Origin: Pinirhizobacter sp036499745
Lineage (GTDB): Bacteria; Pseudomonadota; Gammaproteobacteria; Xanthomonadales; Rhodanobacteraceae
Direction: 5' to 3'
Length of the DNA stretch: 64,000 nt
NCBI RefSeq assembly: GCF_036499745.1
Contig: NZ_DASYDG010000038.1
Location: 1-64,000, forward strand
Both the position numbers and the translations under genes were made by a program. The notes below the pieces were generated by a model that was not told where the DNA came from, did not search any database, and saw nothing but the letters and a program-made list of their open reading frames with translations. Shown here piece after piece: positions 8,811 through 16,167 of the stretch (the first letter of the stretch is position 1; each line of letters opens with the position of its first letter).

Positions 8811-8813
8811 ATT

Positions 8814-9137
8814 ATGAAACGTCGTTCACTCGATCCCCAGACCACGGCCGGCGACGCCGAGCGCAGCCTTTGCGAAGCCCTGGTTGCCTTGAGGGAGGTC
8901 GACGACATGCGTGCCTTCCTGCACGACCTGTGCACCCCGGCGGAAATCGAATTGCTGGTGGATCGCTGGCGGGTGGTCCCCTACCTGCTCGAAGGCCTTT
9001 CCTATCGCAGCATCCACGAGAAAACCTCTGTGAGCATCACCACCATCGGCCGCGTCGCGCGCTATCTCAACCAGGGCAGCGGCGGCTACATGGCTGCCGC
9101 GGCGCGTTCGCTCAACGAGCGCGGGGTGTCGGCGTGA
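8814..9137 (+). CDS. TrpR-like (YerC/YecD family) DNA-binding regulator heading the his operon
   Basis: The 107-residue product belongs to the Trp-repressor superfamily. An all-helical core with TPAEIELLVDRW at about 41-52 is followed by a helix-turn-helix (LSYRSIHEKTSVSITTIGRVARYL). Homologues often head his operons, and a repressor role is likely but not proven by sequence. No Shine-Dalgarno motif precedes the ATG and an in-frame stop (TAA 8805) excludes an earlier start, so translation may be leaderless. The stop codon overlaps the hisG start (GTGA), coupling the two genes. The adjacent palindrome is the obvious candidate binding site. Confidence 0.88.
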   Translation: MKRRSLDPQTTAGDAERSLCEALVALREVDDMRAFLHDLCTPAEIELLVDRWRVVPYLLEGLSYRSIHEKTSVSITTIGRVARYLNQGSGGYMAAAARSLNERGVSA

Positions 9138-10027
9138 AGCCCCGTGACCGCTTGCGCATCGCCATGCAGAAGTCCGGCCGGCTCACCGATCCTGCCCAGG
9201 AACTGCTGGCCCGTTGCGGACTGAAGTTCCGGCAGAGCCGCGACAAGCTGTTCTGCTTCGGCGAGGGCGAGCCGGTCGACCTGCTGCTGGTACGCGACGA
9301 TGACATCCCGGGCTTGATCGCCGAGGGCGTCTGTGACCTTGGCATCGTCGGGCGCAACGTCTTGCGTGAGTTCCAGCTGACAGCCGATCCCTCGGTAACC
9401 CCAATCCAGGAGCTGCGTCCGTTGGGCTTCGGTGGCTGCCGGCTTTCGGTGGCGATGCCCCAGGAAGACGCCTACACCGATCCCTCGCAACTGGCCGGCC
9501 TGCGCATCGCAAGCTCCTATCCAGGCCTGCTTGGCCAATGGCTGCGCGATAACGGCGTGGAAGCGAAGGTGGTGATGCTGGCCGGTTCCGTTGAGATCGC
9601 CCCGCGCCTGGGTACCGCCGATGCCATCTGCGACCTGGTATCGAGCGGTGCGACGCTGGTGGCCAACCAGCTTCGCGAAGTGGCCGTGGTGATGGAAAGC
9701 CAGGCCGTGCTCGCCGGCCCGGCCACGCTTCCCGCGGACGAACGTGGCGACCTTGCCGAACTCATGCTGCGCCGCCTCGATGGCGTGATCCAGGTGCGCG
9801 ACTCGCGCCTGGTGATGATGCAGGCCCCGCGCGATGCCCTGGATGCCATTACCCGCCTGTTGCCCGGGATGCCGCGTCCCACGCTCACGCAGGTCGACGG
9901 CCAGCCCGGCCAGGTGGTGCTGCAGGCGCTGTGTGCCGGCGCGGTGAGCTGGCGCCAACTGGAGGAAATGAAGAAAGCCGGTGCCCGCGACATGCTGGTG
10001 CTGCCGGTAGAGAAGATGCTGGCATGA
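9134..10027 (+). CDS. hisG: ATP phosphoribosyltransferase (long form)
   Basis: HisG condenses ATP and PRPP, the first and feedback-controlled step of histidine synthesis. The product is 297 residues, so it is the long, self-sufficient form with a C-terminal ACT-like regulatory domain and needs no HisZ. The conserved N-terminal MQKSGRL and the PRPP-binding segment around GTADAICDLVSSGATL are present. GTG 9134 is chosen because it overlaps the upstream stop codon and gives the expected N-terminus. Its own stop overlaps the hisD ATG by 4 bases. Confidence 0.96.
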   Translation: MKPRDRLRIAMQKSGRLTDPAQELLARCGLKFRQSRDKLFCFGEGEPVDLLLVRDDDIPGLIAEGVCDLGIVGRNVLREFQLTADPSVTPIQELRPLGFGGCRLSVAMPQEDAYTDPSQLAGLRIASSYPGLLGQWLRDNGVEAKVVMLAGSVEIAPRLGTADAICDLVSSGATLVANQLREVAVVMESQAVLAGPATLPADERGDLAELMLRRLDGVIQVRDSRLVMMQAPRDALDAITRLLPGMPRPTLTQVDGQPGQVVLQALCAGAVSWRQLEEMKKAGARDMLVLPVEKMLA

Positions 10028-11334
10028 AGCGCGTGGACTGGAACACGCTTGACCCGGTCGGCCGCGACACCGTCCTGGCCCGTCCGGAACCATCCCGTTC
10101 CGCGTCATTGCAGGGCGGGGTGGCGACCATCATTGCCGAAGTACGGCGTCGTGGCGACGACGCCCTGCGCGAACTCACCGAACGCTTCGACGGCCACGCC
10201 CCGGATCTGTTTGAAGTAAGTGAAGGGGAATTCGTCGAAGCCGAAGGCAGGCTCGATGCCACACTTAAATCGGCGATTGCCGAGGCCGCTGGCCGCATCG
10301 AGGCCTTCCACCGGGCGGGCGCGCCGACGGCCGTGTCGGTGGAAACCGGGCCCGGCGTATGCGTCGAACGAGTGCTTCGCCCGATTCGCCGCGTGGGCCT
10401 GTACGTACCAGCTGGCGGTGCACCCTTGCCGTCGACAGCGCTGATGCTGGGTATTCCCGCGCGCCTGGCCGGTTGCGCGCAGGTTGTGCTGTGCACCCCC
10501 CTGCAGGCCAATGGTCGCTGCGACGATGCCGTGCTGTATGCCGCGCGCCTGACCGGCGTGCACCGGGTGTTCAAGCTCGGCGGCGCGCAGGCGATCGCCG
10601 CGATGGCGTATGGCACGGCGAGCATTCCCCGCTGCGACAAATTGTTCGGTCCGGGTAACAGCTGGGTCACCGAGGCCAAGTTGCAGGTAGCCGCCGATCC
10701 AGGCGGCGCGGCCATGGACATGCCGGCAGGTCCCTCCGAAGTGCTGGTGGTGGCCGATCGCGACGCCGACCCCGTGTTCGTGGCGGCGGATCTCCTGTCG
10801 CAGGCCGAGCACGGCGTGGATTCGCAAGTGATCCTGGTGAGCGACACGCCCTGGATGCTCGATACCGTGGCGCGCGAGGTAGATCGCCAGGCGTCGCTCC
10901 TGCCGCGCAGCGAGATCGCGCGGGCATCGCTCGCCCACAGCCGCTTGATCCTCGTGCGGGACATCGGCCAGGCCATTAAGGTCAGTAACCGTTACGCGCC
11001 CGAACACCTGATCCTGCAGGTGGAAGACGCACGCCGCTGGCTTCCTTTGGTCGAAAGCGCGGGCTCGGTGTTCCTGGGGCGCTGGACACCTGAGTCCATT
11101 GGCGATTACTGCAGCGGCAGCAACCATGTCCTGCCCACGTACGGCCATGCCCGCAGTTACAGCGGCCTGTCGGTGGCAAGCTTCGTCAAGCAGGTGACTG
11201 TCCAGGAGCTCACCGCCGAAGGCCTGCGTGCCATCGGTCCCTGCGCCGTCACGCTTGCCGCTGCAGAGCGGCTCGATGCACATGGGCTGGCGGTAACGCT
11301 GCGGCTACAGGCTCTGGGCGAGGTGGCCGCATGA
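10024..11334 (+). CDS. hisD: Histidinol dehydrogenase
   Basis: HisD is an NAD- and zinc-dependent enzyme that performs the last two oxidations, histidinol to histidinal to histidine. The product is 436 residues. Family signatures PAGPSEVLVVAD, the AEHGVDSQ segment and the YAPEHL motif with the catalytic Glu-His pair are intact. ATG 10024 overlaps the hisG stop; an open frame upstream lies within hisG and is not used. The stop overlaps hisC by 4 bases, consistent with translational coupling. Confidence 0.97.
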   Translation: MKRVDWNTLDPVGRDTVLARPEPSRSASLQGGVATIIAEVRRRGDDALRELTERFDGHAPDLFEVSEGEFVEAEGRLDATLKSAIAEAAGRIEAFHRAGAPTAVSVETGPGVCVERVLRPIRRVGLYVPAGGAPLPSTALMLGIPARLAGCAQVVLCTPLQANGRCDDAVLYAARLTGVHRVFKLGGAQAIAAMAYGTASIPRCDKLFGPGNSWVTEAKLQVAADPGGAAMDMPAGPSEVLVVADRDADPVFVAADLLSQAEHGVDSQVILVSDTPWMLDTVAREVDRQASLLPRSEIARASLAHSRLILVRDIGQAIKVSNRYAPEHLILQVEDARRWLPLVESAGSVFLGRWTPESIGDYCSGSNHVLPTYGHARSYSGLSVASFVKQVTVQELTAEGLRAIGPCAVTLAAAERLDAHGLAVTLRLQALGEVAA

Positions 11335-12389
11335 GCGTGCTGGATCTGGCGAGACTCGACGTACGCGCACTGGTACCGTATTCCAGCGCGCGGATGGAAG
11401 CCGCCGGCGGCGAGTTGTTCCTGAACGCGAACGAGTCGGCCTGGGACGATGGCCTTGGCTTGAACCGTTATCCCGAACCGCAGCCCATGGCGCTGATCGA
11501 GCGGCTTGCCCAGCTGTATGGCGTAGCCCCGGGGCAGGTACTGGTGAGCCGCGGCAGCGACGAAGCCATCGACCTTCTGGTGCGTGCTTTTTGCCCTGCA
11601 GGCGAAAGTGCGGTGCTCATTTCCCCGCCCACGTTCGGCATGTATGCGGTATGCGCGCGTGTGCAGGGTGCGGCGGTGGTGCAGGCGCCGTTGCGTCCGG
11701 TGGATTTCTCGCTCGATATCGATGCCTTGCTGGCCGCGATGACTCCATCTGTGCGCCTGGTGTTCGTGTGTTCGCCGAACAATCCCACGGGCGCCCTTGT
11801 GCCGCGCGCGGGCATCGAGCGTCTGGCGCGGGCGCTTGCAGGCCGCGCGGTGCTGGTGGTGGACGAGGCCTATATCGAATTCGCAGGACAGGGTAGCGCA
11901 GCGACGCTGGTGCAACAGCACGATCACGTCTGCGTGTTGCGCACCTTGTCAAAGGCCTATGCCCTGGCCGGTGCGCGCATTGGTTGCCTGCTCGGTGATG
12001 AAAGCCTGGTGGGTCTGCTTCGACGGATCATGGCGCCATACCCGCTGGCGACCCCATGTACCGATGCCGCCTTGCTGGCCCTGGCATCGCCTGCTTTCGA
12101 TCAAGCACTCCTGCACGTGGGTATGGTCCGCCACGAGCGCGAACGCATGGCCCGGCGATTGCAGGCATTGCCCTCGGTACATCAGGTGATGCCTTCGGAT
12201 GCCAACTTCCTGACCGTGCGCCTGCGTGATGTGGGCGCCAGCCAAAAGGCATTGCTTGCCGCCGGCATCGTGGTGCGCGACGTGCGTCGTTACGAAGGAT
12301 TGGGTGACGCGCTCCGCCTGACCATCGGCCGTCGGCAAGACAATGATCGCGTGTTCGATGCGCTAGCCGCCGTCGCGGTGCCGGCATGA
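11331..12389 (+). CDS. hisC: Histidinol-phosphate aminotransferase
   Basis: HisC is a PLP enzyme converting imidazole acetol-phosphate to histidinol-phosphate with glutamate as donor. The product is 352 residues, fold-type I. The PLP-binding lysine is K208 in TLSKAYALAG, and SPNNPTG (149-155) and VVDEAYIEF (177-185) are conserved cofactor-contact motifs. It is flanked by 4-base overlaps with hisD and hisB. The product feeds the phosphatase step that the adjacent HisB appears unable to perform. Confidence 0.97.
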   Translation: MSVLDLARLDVRALVPYSSARMEAAGGELFLNANESAWDDGLGLNRYPEPQPMALIERLAQLYGVAPGQVLVSRGSDEAIDLLVRAFCPAGESAVLISPPTFGMYAVCARVQGAAVVQAPLRPVDFSLDIDALLAAMTPSVRLVFVCSPNNPTGALVPRAGIERLARALAGRAVLVVDEAYIEFAGQGSAATLVQQHDHVCVLRTLSKAYALAGARIGCLLGDESLVGLLRRIMAPYPLATPCTDAALLALASPAFDQALLHVGMVRHERERMARRLQALPSVHQVMPSDANFLTVRLRDVGASQKALLAAGIVVRDVRRYEGLGDALRLTIGRRQDNDRVFDALAAVAVPA

Positions 12390-13450
12390 GCGGCAAGGTC
12401 CTGTTCCTCGGCCGTGACGGCTGCATCATTGCCAGGCGCAGCGAAGGTCCCGTGGATGCCTACGACAAACTGGCCCTGGCCCCCGGCGTCATCGCAGCAT
12501 TGCAGCGGTTTGTCAGCGCCGGCTTCGACCTGGTGATGGTGACCCATCAACCAGGCCTTGGCGGCCCCGGATTCCCGCGCGAAGGCTTTGAAGGTGCGCA
12601 GGCACTCCTGCTTGGTCTGCTCGCGTCGCAGGGCATCGTCTTTCGTGATGTATTCATCGATGAAAGCCTGCCCGGTGACGACGCGACCATGCGTTCGCCT
12701 GGTACCGGCATGCTGCACGGCTACCTGGCCGATGACAGCTGGAGCCGCGTGCGGTCGGCGATGGTCGGTGACTGTGAAGCCGACATGCACTTCGCCGCCA
12801 ATATGGGTGTTCGAGGCATGCGCATCGGCCAGGATGGCCTGGATTGGCCGGCCATTGCGCATGCGGTGCTCGATCGGCCACGCACCGCGAATGTGGTGCG
12901 ACGGACCAAGGAAACGAATATCCGCGTCAGCGTGGACCTTGACCGCGTCGCTGAGCCGCATGCGCATACGGGCCTTGGTTTTTTCGACCACATGCTCGAG
13001 CAGATCGGCAAGCACGGCGGCTTCGCCCTTACCATCAACTGCGACGGCGATACGCATATCGATGAGCACCACACCATCGAAGACTGCGCGCTCGCACTGG
13101 GCCAGGCCCTTCGCCAGGCGCTGGGCGACAAGCGGGGCATCGGCCGCTACGGCTTCACCCTTCCGATGGACGAGAGCGCCGCCAGTGCCGCGCTCGACCT
13201 CTCCGGCCGTCCATACTTCGTCTTCGAAGGAAGCTTTCCGCGCGAGCGCGTCGGCGAAGTGCCTACCGAGCTGGTGCCGCACTTCTTCCGCTCGCTGTGC
13301 GAGACGCTGGGTGCGAACCTGCACCTGACGGTGCATGGCGACAACGCGCACCACATGGTCGAGGCCTGCTTCAAGGTGGTGGCGCGAACCCTGCGCCAGG
13401 CACTTCGGCGTGAAGGTGCGGAACTTCCCAGCACCAAGGGAGCGCTCTGA
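12386..13450 (+). CDS. hisB: HisB: imidazoleglycerol-phosphate dehydratase with a degenerate phosphatase domain
   Basis: E. coli-type HisB joins an N-terminal HAD histidinol-phosphate phosphatase to a C-terminal IGP dehydratase. The C-terminal half here (about 175-354) is intact, with HTGLGFFDHMLEQ, DEHHTIED and GDNAHHMVEACFK metal-binding motifs. The N-terminal half keeps the fold but lost key residues. The nucleophile Asp of DRDGT is Gly9 (GRDGC). The zinc ligands (Cys, His, Cys, Cys in E. coli) align with D92, S94, A100 and M102. The motif III Lys aligns with S104, and TNQDG reads THQPG. D11, D129 and D133 remain. I infer dehydratase activity only; another enzyme must supply the phosphatase. 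The frame is unbroken, so this is not a pseudogene. Confidence 0.93.
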   Translation: MSGKVLFLGRDGCIIARRSEGPVDAYDKLALAPGVIAALQRFVSAGFDLVMVTHQPGLGGPGFPREGFEGAQALLLGLLASQGIVFRDVFIDESLPGDDATMRSPGTGMLHGYLADDSWSRVRSAMVGDCEADMHFAANMGVRGMRIGQDGLDWPAIAHAVLDRPRTANVVRRTKETNIRVSVDLDRVAEPHAHTGLGFFDHMLEQIGKHGGFALTINCDGDTHIDEHHTIEDCALALGQALRQALGDKRGIGRYGFTLPMDESAASAALDLSGRPYFVFEGSFPRERVGEVPTELVPHFFRSLCETLGANLHLTVHGDNAHHMVEACFKVVARTLRQALRREGAELPSTKGAL

Positions 13451-14043
13451 TGGCCGACGTGGTGCTGGTGGATGCCGGCGGCACCAATATCGGATCGGTA
13501 CGCTATGCGTTGTTGCGTCTGGGTGCCGAGGCCGAACTCACGGCTGATCCGGATCGCATCCGCAGTGCTTCGCATGTGATCCTTCCAGGCGTGGGCGCCG
13601 CGCCCCCCGGCATGGCGCGATTGCGCGAGGCCAACCTGGTCGAGGTGTTACGCGGGCTGACGCAACCGGTGCTTGGCGTGTGCCTGGGCATGCAACTGCT
13701 TTGCGAATCTTCCGACGAGGGCGACACCCCATGCCTGGGCGTGGTGCCGGGTCGGGCACGCCGTTTCACCGCGACTGCGGGATTGCGTGTCCCGCACATG
13801 GGCTGGACGACCCTGGAGTCGACGCAATCGCATCCGCTGCTGCGCGGCATCGGCGAAGATGCCTGGACCTACTTCGTGCATAGCTATGCGCTGCCAGCGG
13901 GTGAACATACCCTTGCCACCAGCACGCATGGTCAGGCGTTCTCGGCGGTGATCGGCCGAGGTAATTTCTTCGGCATGCAGTTCCACCCGGAACGTTCCGC
14001 GCGCACCGGCGCGCGCCTCCTGGCCAACTTCCTCGACCTATGA
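13450..14043 (+). CDS. hisH: Imidazole glycerol phosphate synthase, glutaminase subunit
   Basis: HisH hydrolyses glutamine and passes ammonia through HisF to form IGP and AICAR. The product is 197 residues, a class I glutamine amidotransferase with nucleophile C78 (LGVCLGMQLL) and H179-E181 (QFHPE). The oxyanion strand region near residues 45-52 (PGVGAAPPGM) is recognisable. The start overlaps the hisB stop by one base and the stop overlaps hisA by four. The synthase partner hisF is two genes downstream. Confidence 0.97.
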   Translation: MADVVLVDAGGTNIGSVRYALLRLGAEAELTADPDRIRSASHVILPGVGAAPPGMARLREANLVEVLRGLTQPVLGVCLGMQLLCESSDEGDTPCLGVVPGRARRFTATAGLRVPHMGWTTLESTQSHPLLRGIGEDAWTYFVHSYALPAGEHTLATSTHGQAFSAVIGRGNFFGMQFHPERSARTGARLLANFLDL

Positions 14044-14786
14044 CGACACAGGTGATTCCCGCCATCGATCTTCGCCAGGGGCGCGTGGTGCGCCTGCGCC
14101 AGGGCGACTACGCGCAGCAGACCAACTTCGACGTCGATGCTGCCGTACTGGCCGGCCAGTACCGCGACGCGGGCGCCACGTGGCTGCATGTGGTTGACCT
14201 TGACGGCGCGCGCGATGGCGGGTTTGCCAATCTTGCCTATATCGAGGCGATCGCCAAAGCCGGTTTGCAACTGCAGGCCGGTGGCGGCGTGCGCGACGCT
14301 GCCGGGATCGAGCGCCTGCTCGGCCTGGGCGTGTCGCGGGTGGTGGTGGGCAGCATCGCCGTGCGCGAGCCTGATACGGTGTCCGGCTGGCTGGTGCGGT
14401 TCGGACCGGAAAGGTTGACGGTGGCGCTGGATACCCGATGGCGCGACGGCGCCTGGCAGCTACCGCATGCCGGATGGACCGAGCAGGCAGGCGCCACCCT
14501 GGAGGTGTTGGCACCGGTGTTTGCCGAAGCAGGCGCCGTGCACCTGCTATGCACCGACATCGATCGCGACGGCATGATGGCGGGGCCGAATCTTGCTCTT
14601 TACCATCGTCTTGCCACGCTGGCCCCGGGGTTGAAGGTGCAGGCATCCGGTGGCGTGCGCTCGGCTGCCGACGTCGCCGCGGTGGCAGCGGCAGGCATAG
14701 CAGGGGTGATCCTCGGGCGTGCCCTGTTGCAGGGTTCACTGGCCCTGGCCGACGCCTTCGCGGCGGCCGGCGGCGTGGAGGCCTGA
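14040..14786 (+). CDS. hisA: ProFAR isomerase
   Basis: HisA is a (beta-alpha)8 barrel that catalyses the Amadori rearrangement of ProFAR to PRFAR. The product is 248 residues. Catalytic Asp10 is in IPAIDLRQG and the second acid is in CTDIDRDGMM. Phosphate-binding glycine motifs (AGGGVRD, ASGGVRS) appear in both half-barrels, reflecting the duplicated fold shared with HisF. It overlaps hisH by 4 bases and ends 2 bases before hisF. Confidence 0.97.
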   Translation: MTTQVIPAIDLRQGRVVRLRQGDYAQQTNFDVDAAVLAGQYRDAGATWLHVVDLDGARDGGFANLAYIEAIAKAGLQLQAGGGVRDAAGIERLLGLGVSRVVVGSIAVREPDTVSGWLVRFGPERLTVALDTRWRDGAWQLPHAGWTEQAGATLEVLAPVFAEAGAVHLLCTDIDRDGMMAGPNLALYHRLATLAPGLKVQASGGVRSAADVAAVAAAGIAGVILGRALLQGSLALADAFAAAGGVEA

Positions 14787-14788
14787 CT

Positions 14789-15559
14789 GTGCCGGCACGC
14801 CGCATCATTCCCTGCCTTGACGTACGCGACGGCCAAGTGGTCAAAGGCGTGCGCTTCCGTGATCACGCCGTGGTCGGTGGTATTGTCGAACTGGCCCTGC
14901 GCTACCGCGACGAAGGCGCTGATGAACTGGTGTTCTATGACATCACGGCAAGTCCCGAAGGGCGACGCGTGGACCGCGACTGGGTCGAACGCGTGGCCCG
15001 TGTCATCGATATCCCGTTCTGCGTGGCCGGTGGCATCCGTAGCGTCGAGGATGCCCGCGAGGTGCTGTATGCCGGCGCCGACAAGATCTCGGTGAATTCT
15101 CCGGCGCTGGAACGTCCGGACCTCATCAACGAACTGGCCGCCGCCTTCGGCGTGCAGTGCGTGGTGGTGGGCGTGGACAGCCTGCGTGAGGACGACGGTA
15201 ACTGGCGCGTTCGCCAGTACACCGGTGACCCTTCCAGGATGCAGGCGCTCGCCCGTACCACGCTTGATTGGGTGGCCGAAGCCTGCGCTCGCGGCGCGGG
15301 GGAGATCGTACTGAACTGCATGGGCTCCGATGGTGTGCGCCAGGGCTACGACATCGAGCAGCTGAGGGCGATACGCCTGGTGTGTCCAGTGCCGCTGGTG
15401 GCGTCCGGAGGTGCGGGAACGCCCTCGCACTTCACCGATGCCTTCAGCAACGCGGACGTCGACGCGGCCCTTGCCGCCAGCGTATTCCATGCCGGCATCA
15501 TCGCCATCGAAGATCTGAAACAGCAGCTGCGCCAAGCCGGCGTGGAGGTAAGAACATGA
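14789..15559 (+). CDS. hisF: Imidazole glycerol phosphate synthase, cyclase subunit
   Basis: HisF is the barrel partner of HisH, producing IGP and AICAR from PRFAR. From GTG 14789 (VPARRIIPCLDVRDG) it is 256 residues. The catalytic Asp11 and the second aspartate in NCMGSDGV are present, and GGAGT and AGGIRS form the phosphate sites. The GTG start is chosen because it gives the canonical N-terminus 2 bases after hisA; a longer frame upstream lies inside hisA. It overlaps hisI by 4 bases. Confidence 0.97.
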   Translation: MPARRIIPCLDVRDGQVVKGVRFRDHAVVGGIVELALRYRDEGADELVFYDITASPEGRRVDRDWVERVARVIDIPFCVAGGIRSVEDAREVLYAGADKISVNSPALERPDLINELAAAFGVQCVVVGVDSLREDDGNWRVRQYTGDPSRMQALARTTLDWVAEACARGAGEIVLNCMGSDGVRQGYDIEQLRAIRLVCPVPLVASGGAGTPSHFTDAFSNADVDAALAASVFHAGIIAIEDLKQQLRQAGVEVRT

Positions 15560-16167
15560 CCATACAACCGGACTGGGCCAAGGGCGGCGGGCTGCTGCCC
15601 ATGGTGGTGCAGCACGCGCAAACGGGCGAGGTGCTGATGCTTGGTTATGTCGACGAAGCCGCGGTGAAGGAGACCGAAGCCAGTGGCCTGGTCACGTTCT
15701 TCAGCCGCAGCAAACAGCGGTTGTGGACCAAGGGCGAGACCTCGGGCAACCTGTTGCGCCTGGTCGACCTGCACCTGGATTGCGACGGCGATACTTTCCT
15801 TGCCCGCGTGGAACCTGCGGGCCCCACGTGTCACCAGGGTACGTCCAGCTGCTTTGGCGACAGTGTGCGTCCGCCATTGGCCTTCCTGGCCGAGCTCGAC
15901 GCGCTGGTGGCGCGCAGGCATGCCGAACGACCCGCGGGAAGCTATACCACTGCCTTGTTCGATGGCGGCACACGAGGTATTGCACAGAAAGTCGGCGAGG
16001 AAGGCGTCGAGGTAGCGCTGGCCGGTGTCGTCCAGGACGATACAGCGCTATTGGGCGAAGCGTCGGACCTGATATTCCACCTGACGGTGCTTCTTCGCGA
16101 TCGCGGCCTGGATCTCTCCGCGGTGGCGGCGGTGCTGGCCGAGCGCCACGCTACTTCGCGGCGCTGA
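15556..16167 (+). CDS. hisI: Bifunctional phosphoribosyl-AMP cyclohydrolase / phosphoribosyl-ATP pyrophosphatase
   Basis: This fused HisIE enzyme does steps two and three of the pathway. The product is 203 residues. The N-terminal cyclohydrolase (about 1-115) has its zinc cysteines in PTCHQGTSSC. The C-terminal all-alpha MazG-like pyrophosphatase (about 120-203) carries KVGEEGVEVALA and the EASDLIFHL metal-binding helix. It is the last gene of the his operon. Its last 17 bases overlap the 3' end of the convergent C13 peptidase gene, so no terminator fits between them. Confidence 0.96.
   Translation: MTIQPDWAKGGGLLPMVVQHAQTGEVLMLGYVDEAAVKETEASGLVTFFSRSKQRLWTKGETSGNLLRLVDLHLDCDGDTFLARVEPAGPTCHQGTSSCFGDSVRPPLAFLAELDALVARRHAERPAGSYTTALFDGGTRGIAQKVGEEGVEVALAGVVQDDTALLGEASDLIFHLTVLLRDRGLDLSAVAAVLAERHATSRR

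Noticed and set aside
8697..8813. A histidine attenuator (leader peptide with consecutive His codons)
   Set aside because: No short frame with clustered CAC/CAT codons and no terminator/antiterminator pair was seen before the first his gene.
12386..13450. hisB as a pseudogene
   Set aside because: The frame is intact, overlaps its neighbours as in functional his operons, and the dehydratase domain keeps all metal motifs. Only the phosphatase half is degenerate.
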